In this document: piece by piece, positions 51,313-60,500 of the stretch
How the letters are laid out: every line of letters begins with the position of its first letter
How positions within the stretch are numbered: the first letter of the stretch is position 1
From: Candida dubliniensis CD36
Taxonomy: Eukaryota > Ascomycota > Pichiomycetes > Serinales > Debaryomycetaceae
Reading direction: 5' to 3'
Assembly: GCF_000026945.1 (NCBI RefSeq)
Contig: NC_012860.1
Span: 1,178,001-1,242,000, forward strand
DNA length: 64,000 nt
Program-made: the position numbers and the translations under genes
Notes under the pieces: model-generated
Database searches by the model: none
Seen by the model: the letters and a program-made list of their open reading frames with translations, nothing else
What the model was told of the DNA's origin: nothing

Positions 51313-51749
51313 AGTAGATTCTTAATTAATAGGGAGTTTCTTGACATGCTACTGTGATGATATTGATTTATTCATTTAAGGATTATAGTGTTATGTCAAA
51401 AATCGTTGGCTAGGATACAGAAAGGTTACCTACCTATTTTTATCTACAAATCTTACGCAATTGTGCTGGACTAATGCGTTGGTGTGTTTGGTTGGATCTC
51501 ATATATAGTCTTATGGAGTATACTGGATTTGTATCTGTGTGTTTTCTTTTATCATTTTATTTTCCTGTCTTGGCTCTTTTTTTTTTTTATTTTGTTTGTC
51601 GTCCTTTTTTACAATCATTTTGGTAATAGGTAAATGTAAAGTTAAATTTCAAATTATTTTAACAAATTTATAGCATCTATTTTGTTTACTTTTAAGTATA
51701 TAATCTATGTACTCTGGTTTCACAAAGCGTACTCGTTTAAAAAAACAAT
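51313..51749. other. Intergenic between convergent ATG8 and permease gene
   Basis: This 437 bp gap holds two 3' regions with T-tracts. No gene is visible. Confidence 0.5.
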
Positions 51750-53423
51750 TCAAGACTTTTCATTCAACTCTGCATCAATATGTTGATGTTCAATTCCATC
51801 AAGGATTTCACATTCATCTTCAACATCAATAGTTTTACATGGACCGTGATAGTGTTTTCTCAGATATAGCATATAGTAAATGTAAGAAAGTATTACAACA
51901 GCAGGCGTAATGACACATGTGTAGTTCATAGTGTCTTTATCGACGTGGGTGGATGCAGGGAACATAACCATGGCAATAGTATAAAAGCCAAAGATTACGG
52001 AGACCCATTCAATCAAAGGTGAAAACACCTTGCCCAAATAGAACTTACCTGGAACAAAGAGTTTGCGTCCGCTTGTCAACCTGAGCAAAGTTGGTGTAGA
52101 CCATGCCAAATAGTTACCAGCAATGTAAAGAGAAAATAATGCGTTTGCAGCAACAGTACCGATCAAAACAAGCAAACCCATGATGACCGAGCATATACCA
52201 CCAAAAATAACAGCATTGATGGGAGTAGACAAATTTTTGTTAACACGCTTGATCCAGAAACTGAAAGGCAACCCATTGTCACGACTAAAAGCCCAAATTT
52301 GACGGGAAATTGCCGTGAGGATAGATGAACCCATAAGGAACTGACAGATCAGCATAAAAATCATAAAAAACAATGCCCACTTTTTACCCAAAACGTCGTA
52401 AATGATCTGTGCAATTGGTTGTCCAAACTTTGAACCAAGAATATGTCCTTCAATATCATCTGTTTGTATGCAAAACAAGGTGACAATAATTATAATTGTT
52501 CCCAATACACCACAGGCACTAATTGATCCTAATATACCAATTGGAATGACCTTACCAGCATTATGGACTTCCTCTGATTGATGAATAACACTATCAAAGG
52601 CACCGATTGTCCAAATTGCCGGAAGCCAAGCTGCTGAAATTTGAGTCCAACCAATCGGCCAATCAGATAAGTTTTCAAATTCACCAAAAACATACGAGGC
52701 AGGTTTGAATTTACCCCTGGAGCCAACAAGCATGGCAATAACATACACAATGATAATAAAAACATTGCAAACAACAGAAACAGTTTGTAGATGTGCACAG
52801 TTTTTACTAGACAAACATGTTACCGCTACTTGTGCAATGACACAGGCCACAAATACTCCATATAATTTAGCTTGAGTAATTTCAAAATCACCATCTCGAG
52901 CAATAACAACAATGGCATAAACCTGAATTGCAAATCCATATACAACAGAGCAGAAGCCTCCAACAAGAGCAATGGAGTTTGTGTTACCAATTAGATACGA
53001 AAGTACCGTCTTGATTCTTGGTGGAGCATAGTAGTTTGTCCAATAATATAAACCACCACTAGTGGAAATAGAGGAGCCTGAAATAGCCATGGCCACACCA
53101 ATAGCAAGAATCAATAATGACGAAATAACCCAACCCCAAAGAAAACCAGCAGGACCGGCAACTATACCTTGAGAGAATATGGAAGCTATACTTGGCAATA
53201 ATCCCATAATTGAGAATGCTACTCCAAAACATTGAAACGTTGAAAAATGACGTTTCAACTCTTGTTTATAACCCAACTGACCCAACATTTCCACGTCATT
53301 GGAAGCAAGGTTAGGGTCTATCTTTCTCCCTTCCACATTTTGTGTATTGTTGTAGTATTCTTTATGAGATTTCACTTGCTCGACTAACTCCTCCTGTGAA
53401 AGGACAGTATGAATCTTCAGCAT
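51750..53423 (-). CDS. Uga4-like permease (GABA/polyamine, APC superfamily)
   Basis: The 557-residue protein has about twelve hydrophobic segments. Long stretches track S. cerevisiae Uga4 closely: LGYKQELKRHFSTFQCFGVAF, MGLLPSIAS, TSGGLYYWTNYYAP, PAIWTIGAFDSVIHQSEE, FLMGSSILTAISRQIWAFSRDNGLP and NYLAWSTPTLLRLTSGR. It is therefore a member of the amino acid/choline transporter family acting on GABA or related amines, at the vacuole or plasma membrane. Substrate is inferred from similarity, and the CTG clade has several such paralogs. It shares the region upstream of RPL7 divergently. In S. cerevisiae the gene next to RPL7A is also a member of this family (HNM1, choline), though the sequence here is closer to Uga4. 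Confidence 0.88.
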   Translation of the reverse strand: MLKIHTVLSQEELVEQVKSHKEYYNNTQNVEGRKIDPNLASNDVEMLGQLGYKQELKRHFSTFQCFGVAFSIMGLLPSIASIFSQGIVAGPAGFLWGWVISSLLILAIGVAMAISGSSISTSGGLYYWTNYYAPPRIKTVLSYLIGNTNSIALVGGFCSVVYGFAIQVYAIVVIARDGDFEITQAKLYGVFVACVIAQVAVTCLSSKNCAHLQTVSVVCNVFIIIVYVIAMLVGSRGKFKPASYVFGEFENLSDWPIGWTQISAAWLPAIWTIGAFDSVIHQSEEVHNAGKVIPIGILGSISACGVLGTIIIIVTLFCIQTDDIEGHILGSKFGQPIAQIIYDVLGKKWALFFMIFMLICQFLMGSSILTAISRQIWAFSRDNGLPFSFWIKRVNKNLSTPINAVIFGGICSVIMGLLVLIGTVAANALFSLYIAGNYLAWSTPTLLRLTSGRKLFVPGKFYLGKVFSPLIEWVSVIFGFYTIAMVMFPASTHVDKDTMNYTCVITPAVVILSYIYYMLYLRKHYHGPCKTIDVEDECEILDGIEHQHIDAELNEKS

Positions 53424-54387
53424 TGGTACAGTTATATTTAAGTAAAGAAGAATTAGATTGGAAAACTAAAAAAAAAAAAAAATTCGATACATCTTCCTTA
53501 TGTTGCAATTTATATAACCCAGATATGCTTCAAAGAAAAACTATCAATAAAACAAAACGATGTGGCTGATAAAATTACGTTGCCTACACAAACAATGCAA
53601 ATTTAGATTCTATTAACGAAATAGGAAGTTCTAGGAGCACTGTTCAAACTAGTTTATTAGGAGTAAAAGACGCATATGCGAATTTTTCAAACGCTTATCA
53701 GGAAAGAACCCCCCCTCCCCCCACTAAGATACTTTCGGTACCTCTATCATATTGATACGAGTTCCAGATAACTGTTGTTAATTATCCATAGATTCAAAGA
53801 TAGGTGGTTGTGCGTATCTATTGTTGTCATGTCCAACCAATCACAATCATCCTTGTGGTGTCAATCAATGAATTTTTTTTTAATTTTTTAGACCCCACAG
53901 ATTACTTCATTAGATAAGAAAACAATTATCAAGGACGGCAATTTTTACCAGTATTTCCAAGATAAGTATTTTCAGATCCCAAATACCGATGGAGACGTGC
54001 AAAATGATATAAAAGTTTGAAACCAGCATTACCAGATAGGAATCGTAATTCTTTTATCAAGACAAATGGAAATATGACTTTTGCTCTACAAGATCTACCT
54101 TCAGATCACCGACTTAGCAACAGTTCGTAACAGATAAGCCAAATTGGATTAGGGTTCAGTTATTTTTTCTGTTTATTTGCGTGCTACCATGTATTACTTG
54201 AGAAGTAGGGCTATAGCCCTAATGTTACTTTTTTTTTCAAGGTGAGATTTTTACACGACCAACTTTTTTTTTTCTTCTTTGAGCCATCGCACAGTTGAAT
54301 CCTACAAATAAAAACTAAAACTAATTAAAAATTTTTCACTACATTGTATTCTTTTTTTATCCAGTAATCAACCAACAAGTTCCAAAA
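53424..54387. other. Divergent promoter region of the permease and RPL7
   Basis: This 964 bp region contains a C-rich tract (53709-53722), T-tracts, and the palindromic ribosomal-gene element at 54206-54221. Short open stretches occur at 53573-53755, 53892-54020 and 54008-54130 but have no start codon or splice-site set, so they are not called as genes. Confidence 0.55.
54206..54221. promoter_or_regulatory. Perfect palindrome TAGGGCTATAGCCCTA, Tbf1-type ribosomal-gene element
   Basis: This 16-base perfect palindrome is 167 bp upstream of the RPL7 ATG. Its half-site AGCCCTA matches the Tbf1 motif (RCCCTAA) reported to control ribosomal protein genes in C. albicans, where it replaces Rap1. A further TTAGGG lies at 54149-54154. 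Binding is inferred from the motif. Confidence 0.75.
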
Positions 54388-55943
54388 ATGGCTACGTATG
54401 TCATCAGCTTCCATATTGTCTAGCAACCAGAACGAACACAAGTTCAATAGGATTGCTGAGACGTTGATACGGAAAACCAAAAGATATGAGATTAGTTAAA
54501 TCCTTGGTTTAGATCTGATTCTAGCCAGGGTGGTGAACGTTACCTGCATTTTGTTTTTATGAAATCATGTAATGTCTTTTTTTTTTCACCTAATACCTTG
54601 TGAAAGGTATTCTCTCACAGCCACTGTGAGGTATTGTCATTGTCAAACTTCTTGGACAAGTTATTTTTTTATTAAATGTTTTGACTTTGATTAAATTGAT
54701 TTTACCAAGGGAAAATCAGATTATCTTGCAGCCTTTTTTACTATCTTCGTTTTAGCCAATGCCTGATATATCTGTTTTCTTCTGAGTAATTTGTGAATAT
54801 AACTACAGTTGAATGTGAAATAGAATGAACTTGGCAGTTCAGTTCTATGTTCGTGTATATAATCTTTCCGATGTATACAACATTCAATAATATTCATAGT
54901 TCTTAAAGAAGAAGCACACGTACTTTACGTTTTGCAAACTAGGCTGTTTGTTATACGCCAACAATTTACTAACATTTGTTTGTAGCACTTTGAAACCAGA
55001 AACTTTACAAAAGAAAGAAAAAGCTCAACAAAAAACTGCTGAAGAAAGAGCTGCTGCCAAGAAGGTCAGAAAAGCTGTATGTAAATTTTTATCTTTTTTT
55101 TTCACATTTGTCCATACATCCACAATGCTCATAACTTTTTATTTTTGAAGATGAAACCATACCATTGACTATGGCTAGCATTTATGCAATGTTGTCTTTC
55201 AGTTAACCATCTTTCGGGACTGAGAAAATATTCTAGCTTTAATATGAGTTTTTGTCGGATTTTTTTTTACTTCTGAAAAAAACAAACAAATTTACTAACT
55301 ATTAAATCCATTATAGGCCAACAAAGAAAAGAGAAAGGTTATCTTTGACAGAGCTGCTGCTTACCAAAAGGAATACACTGAAGCTGAAAGATCTGTCATC
55401 AAGGCCAAGAGAGATGCTAAAGCTTCTAACTCTTACTACGTTGATGCTCAACCAAAATTGGTTTTCGTTGTCAGAATCAAGGGTATTAACAAGATTCCAC
55501 CAAAGCCAAGAAAGGTTTTGCAATTATTAAGATTGACCCAAATTAATGCTGGTGTTTTCGTCAGATTGACCAAAGCCACCTCTGAATTGATCAAATTGGC
55601 TGAACCATACGTTGCTTACGGTTACCCATCTTTGTCTACCATCAGACAATTGGTCTACAAGAGAGGTTTCGGTAAGGTCAACAAGCAAAGAATTGCTTTA
55701 TCTGACAATGCCATTATTGAAGCTAACTTGGGTAAATTCAACATCTTGTCTATTGAAGATTTGATTCACGAAATTTACACTGTTGGTCCAAACTTCAAGC
55801 AAGTCAACAACTTCTTGTGGCCATTCAAATTATCCAATCCAAACGGTGGTTTCAGAGCCAGAAAATTCCAACACTTTATCCAAGGTGGTGACACCGGTAA
55901 CAGAGAAGAATTCATTAACGCTTTAGTTAAACAAATGAACTAA
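54388..55943 (+). CDS. RPL7: 60S ribosomal protein uL30 (Rpl7), three exons
   Basis: The spliced protein has 241 residues. Exons are 54388-54395 (ATGGCTAC), 54986-55076 and 55317-55943. Intron 1 (590 bases) and intron 2 (240 bases) both have GTATGT donors, TACTAAC branch sites (about 54967 and 55293) and TAG acceptors. The protein starts [20 protein letters not shown] and continues with [49 protein letters not shown] and a C-terminal [13 protein letters not shown], all matching Rpl7. The codon bias is extreme, with no CTG codons and mostly TTG/TTA and AGA, as expected for a highly expressed gene. S. cerevisiae RPL7A also has two introns, with a snoRNA in the second, and the same arrangement is found here. 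Confidence 0.97.
54592..54630 (+). other. Two adjacent perfect hairpins in RPL7 intron 1
   Basis: The first hairpin has arms AATACCTT and AAGGTATT (54592-54611) around a GTGA loop. The second has arms CTCACAG and CTGTGAG (54614-54630) around CCA. Two bases separate them. Both stems are exact and contain several G-C pairs, unusual in this AT-rich intron. They could be an RNA structure for splicing control or part of an unrecognised RNA. Confidence 0.6.
55141..55230 (+). ncRNA. snR39B: Box C/D snoRNA in RPL7 intron 2 (snR39B-like)
   Basis: A C-box-like AAGATGA is at 55148-55154 and a D box CTGA at 55220-55223; AT-rich flanks (ATTTT before, AAAAT after) can form the closing stem. Directly upstream of the D box, ACCATCTTTCGGG (55206-55218) is an exact 13-base complement of the conserved 25S rRNA segment CCCGAAAGATGGT. 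By the D+5 rule the paired base is the G of that segment, equivalent to Gm805 of S. cerevisiae, the target of snR39B. Relatives snR39 and snR59 reside in RPL7 introns of S. cerevisiae and guide the neighbouring A807. Exact ends are approximate, and the C box has one mismatch to RUGAUGA. Confidence 0.82.
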
Positions 55944-56211
55944 GTGTAATGCACCATTTCAGGTTTACCATATCTACTACTACTACACCTCACACTTTTT
56001 TTCCCAAGAAGATTCAAAGTCATGAGAATATTATTTTCTCAATGTGTATATTGATTAATAAATTTTTAATTTATCTTTCTATGAACCTTTTTATTTTATT
56101 CATTTCTATTTGTATTGCACTAGTTTTTTTTGATGTATTTAGTTTGTTAATGGGATTTACAATCGTATTTAATTCTTTTATGTGTCTGTATTAATTTGAC
56201 TTGCTATTTAT

Positions 56212-57354
56212 TCACCACTCGAGATAGTGATAGATTAGCTTCTCAAGCCAAGGAATATTTCGCCATAAATCAAACCCAAGTCTAAAGCTTAGTCTATTTC
56301 TCCCATAATTATCGTAAATATAGGTTGCTGGACTGGGTGATGTAGAAAACAACAATATTCCTGTGCGATAGGTCATCTGTAAGACCATTCCAAACAACCA
56401 CGCAGTTACAATGAGCAACATTATATTCAAAGCAAGCATTTTGGTGTTTCTATTATCCATCTTGTATTTAAGTAAAATGTACCATTGCTTTATTATAGGT
56501 AAGCTAGTTATGAACTTTTTTAGATTAGATTTGTCATCATTAGTTTTATTTATCAACTTCTCTTTTAGTTTTCCCACTAATTTGTCCTGCTCAAGTATGC
56601 TTTGTTTGAGTATGTTCATAGCCTTACTTGCTTCGAGTTGTTGCTGTTCCAACTGACCTATACGTTTTTTATACTCCTTGCCAACTTGGTCCAATTTTTT
56701 GATAGTCAAATCACGTTCTTTTAATTGCAAACCGTAAACAGCATTTGTTGCGTTCACTGGTGGTTGTTTCGATAGTTGTGATTCGAGCTCTCGTATGTGC
56801 TTCTTGAGTGTAAGATTTTCACCCTTGAGGGCCTTTACTGTAAGGTGCTGTTCATCAATCTGTGACAATAACTGTGAATACTTCAAGTCTTTCGAGTCTA
56901 AAGCTTGTGTTTTTTCTTTGATATAGTCGTCTCTTTGTCTCAACTCATCCCAAACTTTGTACTTGTACTCACGAGTAGGCAAGAGTCTTGGTATTTTAGT
57001 GTCTGTCATAGAATCATTCAAAAAGCTATTTTGTTCAATTCGTCGTTTAATATCCTGAGACGTTAGTCTATGCCTGTTGAGTAAAAATATCTCAAAATTC
57101 CCAAACTCAACAGACCGATCTATAAACTTTTTGAGCTCCTGTTTCTGAAGTTTCTTCATGGGATCACTTTGTATAAACTGTTTGATAATTTCATTTTCTC
57201 GTTCATTAAATAGTGAATCTTTCTGTAATATATCTTGGATTTCATTGATAATAGGCCTTATCTGAGATAAAAATATAAAGTCAGAAGTTCCTCTTACTCG
57301 CTTCCAACATATATCAATCAATTTATCAATAATACTTTGTTGAGTGGCTATCAT
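56212..57354 (-). CDS. MPS2: Mps2-like spindle pole body membrane protein
   Basis: The protein has 380 residues when started at ATG 57354 (MIATQQSIIDKLIDICWKRV); an upstream extension of the frame uses poly-T-derived filler and overlaps no better start. Features follow S. cerevisiae Mps2 (387 residues): an N-terminal globular part (SDFIFLSQIRPIINEIQDIL), a coiled coil (about 145-270), one membrane span (MLALNIMLLIVTAWLFGMVLQ, about 302-322) and a C-terminal luminal segment with LRLGFDLWRNIPWLEKL-like aromatic residues near the end. Mps2 anchors the duplicated spindle pole body in the nuclear envelope. It neighbours RPL7, as MPS2 (YGL075C) neighbours RPL7A (YGL076C) in S. cerevisiae, which strengthens the call. 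Confidence 0.8.
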   Translation of the reverse strand: MIATQQSIIDKLIDICWKRVRGTSDFIFLSQIRPIINEIQDILQKDSLFNERENEIIKQFIQSDPMKKLQKQELKKFIDRSVEFGNFEIFLLNRHRLTSQDIKRRIEQNSFLNDSMTDTKIPRLLPTREYKYKVWDELRQRDDYIKEKTQALDSKDLKYSQLLSQIDEQHLTVKALKGENLTLKKHIRELESQLSKQPPVNATNAVYGLQLKERDLTIKKLDQVGKEYKKRIGQLEQQQLEASKAMNILKQSILEQDKLVGKLKEKLINKTNDDKSNLKKFITSLPIIKQWYILLKYKMDNRNTKMLALNIMLLIVTAWLFGMVLQMTYRTGILLFSTSPSPATYIYDNYGRNRLSFRLGFDLWRNIPWLEKLIYHYLEW

Positions 57355-57550
57355 GGATGGTAGGTGGGTTTGGATCTGCACATCTATTTCGATTGAGTTG
57401 TTAGAAGATAAGTTGAAAAGAAAACAAAAAAACAACAAACGAAAGGTTTCCTTTTCTCGTAACGAAAAAAAAAAAGAAAACAGAAAAGTACATTTAATGA
57501 AAGCGCGTTTTTGTATATTTAAGTTGTACAATTCTATGAATGGAAGAGGA

Positions 57551-60500
57551 TTACATTTCATGTTCAACAACCTCTGTTTGATTCAGCCGAACTCCAGAAA
57601 TTGAATGGTCTTCAGAAGTTTCTAATTCTGTCTGTTTAACAATATCACCATAATCCTCGGTTTTATTAAGGATTTCTTCAACCTTAATACTAGTAGTAAC
57701 TTGTGGGGTAACTGATTGTTGTGGCAGAACTTGAGTCTTTTCCAAATTACTAGACTTTTCATCAAAAGGCACCTTCATTTCAGACTCTTGCAGAATGTTA
57801 GAAGCATTACCAGCCCCAATCTCAACTTTTTTTTCAATTGTATTTGAATCACCCTTTTCTTGATTGATATTATTGCGTGACAATAATGACAGTTCATCTT
57901 TCTGAATCACCTTTTCGATATTTTCTGTGGTAGAAATACTCTCAATCGGTATGATTTCCATGCTTAACTTTTTATCATCTTCAAGAATCCTTTCGTATCC
58001 CTTGATCAAATTCAAAACATGTTCCCAAATATCATTCAATAAAACACCGTTTCCATACAATTTCCGCAATATCAACCTTAAACTGTCTATTTTGGCAGCA
58101 ATATCACTTTGTAAAACAATTCGTTCTATTTGATTTTGTAGTCTTATATGATGTTTGGTTAATTCATCAATCAAGTCCTTCATAATAGTCATTTCGTTAA
58201 TTGACCGAGCATTTAATAATTCACCTTTGGAATAGATTTCTTTTAATTCACCAAGAGTAATTTGGTTTTGCAAAAATTGATTGTAATTGCTTGTCGTACT
58301 TATCACAAGACACGTTGGACAAATGTACTTATCGGCGTCAGGATTTGAAACATCTTTAACACATTGAACGTGATACCACTCATTACATTTATCACATTCA
58401 ACCATAGTCCCATATTCATATTCTCTGCATACACAATAATATTTGGGTGTAACTTCATCCTCAGTATCGGGTTGATCCAGTTTATTTGCCAAATATGACG
58501 AAGATTCTTCATATTTGTCGTCCTCGGACAAGCTAAACTCGGATTTATAAAGCAATTGCAACAACTTCTCTAGTAGTTTGGCATTAATTGTCAATTTTGA
58601 GTTTAAGCGATCGATATCAATACTTTTATTTAATGTGGTAATAACTTTGGTTTTAGAGAGTTTATTCCAACTCAAATCAATCCATGATTCAACACCTGCC
58701 AATTTTTTTGATAAAATTTCCGTGTCAAATTTTAAACCACTTTCTAAAACTGAATTATGCAATTGTTTGAGTTCAGGATATGAAGCTGCCTCCAATTCTT
58801 TGAATTGTTCAATCAATTTAATGTTAATATGTAATTTGGATAACTCATGATAATTATTCATGGAAATAAACAACTTTTCAGTACTAAATCTTTTGGCAAT
58901 ATCACTTAATCTATTCAAATCCAATTCAAGAACATAATTGTATTTTAAAAATTTTGATACTTCAAGATCAAAGGCATTACTAGCATTCAATATGGTTTCC
59001 ACTTGTTTAATCATCGGCAAATCATCTTTGGATAATACGGAAATCCCTTGGTCCAAGAATTTACGCAAATCATAAATAGAAAACACTTCATTTTTGTCTC
59101 CATAAGGATCTACACCTTTTTCAATCAAAGAATAAGTTCGTAACCATTTCAATCGGTCTCTGATTCTAATAATGAAATTTAATGATGGAATATCAAGACC
59201 AAAACTCTCTCCTAAACTAATCAAATCATCAAATTCTTGAATGGATTTGCTTTTCTTCGACAATAATAATCTACTGGCCTTGTCAAAATTCTCAATCTCA
59301 TTTTTAAATTCTAAGATTTGCTCAATTTCAGGACACATAAAGTTCAATTTCGATATACTATCAACTAATTTCAACAAGTCACCATAAGAATATGATTTTT
59401 CACGGAAAATATCATTGCCGTTTCTTATTCTTTGTTGATGCTTTATAGACAATAAATTCTGACATTTCTCAACAAAGGCATTGGAGTTATCAATAAAAGT
59501 CCTTAAATTTTCTACTTGATTCTTGAACGTTTTGAACTTTTCTTGATCAATATCTTGTTGTTTAACAGCAGATGAGACAATTGATGAATAGATTTTTTCA
59601 CCATCACTAAGTAACGCTTTATACGTTCTCAATAAAACATCGGAGTTTTCTCTCATCAATTGTTCATAATTATTAACCCAAGATTCAAAGTCAACAGAAT
59701 AACTATTCAAAATTTTTGAAAAGTACCTTAATTTCTCATCAGAATAACACAATTGTAGTTCTATTTGAAACTGTTTCATAAAATTTTCTTCTTCTTGTTG
59801 TTGACATTGTATGAACTTTTGCATTGACATAATTACTGACTTTTTGGACTTGGGATCTGTCGCCACTATTCTGGATGGGTAAAGGTTGGCAAAGGAATCA
59901 TCTGATAGCATATCAACAGTGCCATCAACTACCATTTCTTTAATTCTAAACTTTCTCACCTCGTTTCTAGAATTAATCTCCTCCTGATATAATTGATCAT
60001 ACATTGTTGCCGCTTTATAGAATATATCTGAATCAAATAGTAAGTTGGTGCCTCCTTCATACATCAATGCAAGGTTTACAAGTAACTTAAATGTCAGAAA
60101 TCCAGGAATAATATTCTGTTTCGCTAACCATTTTTCACTTTCTAATGCATAATCAAGCCAGCTTTTAGTTGCTAGATTCACCTCTTCACTTAAATTAAAT
60201 CCAAATGAAATTGTTGACGAATACGTTTTGGGGAACTTTATAATAAATTCACCCGGCTCTTGTACTGCTGTTGTATATCTGATACCAAAACTATCAAGTA
60301 ATTCTGGTGTAATCATAAATTCTTGGTTATAATTGAATTTTGCTCCTTTACCAATAAGGTTTGCAAATTTCTCATTTCCAATATTTAATCGTACATCTTT
60401 ATCAACATTAATTAGATTATCTAGTGTTTTTAAAACAACTTCATAATCAACATCATCCTCCAGTTTTTTCAAAAGTTTCATTATTCTATCAATATCTACT

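Noticed and set aside
53573..54130. Three consecutive protein-like open stretches (53573-53755, 53892-54020, 54008-54130) upstream of RPL7, one preceded by a T-tract and AG, looking like exons or a decayed gene
   Set aside because: They lie in different frames and the first two have no ATG. No GTATGT donor or TACTAAC branch site links them. Open stretches of 40-60 codons are expected by chance in 1 kb read in all frames. A search of the three peptides against sister genomes would settle it.
57355..57570. N-terminal extension of the MPS2 frame
   Set aside because: It contains homopolymer-derived Phe/Leu-rich filler and begins at a non-ATG codon. Starting at 57354 gives the expected Mps2 length and N-terminus.
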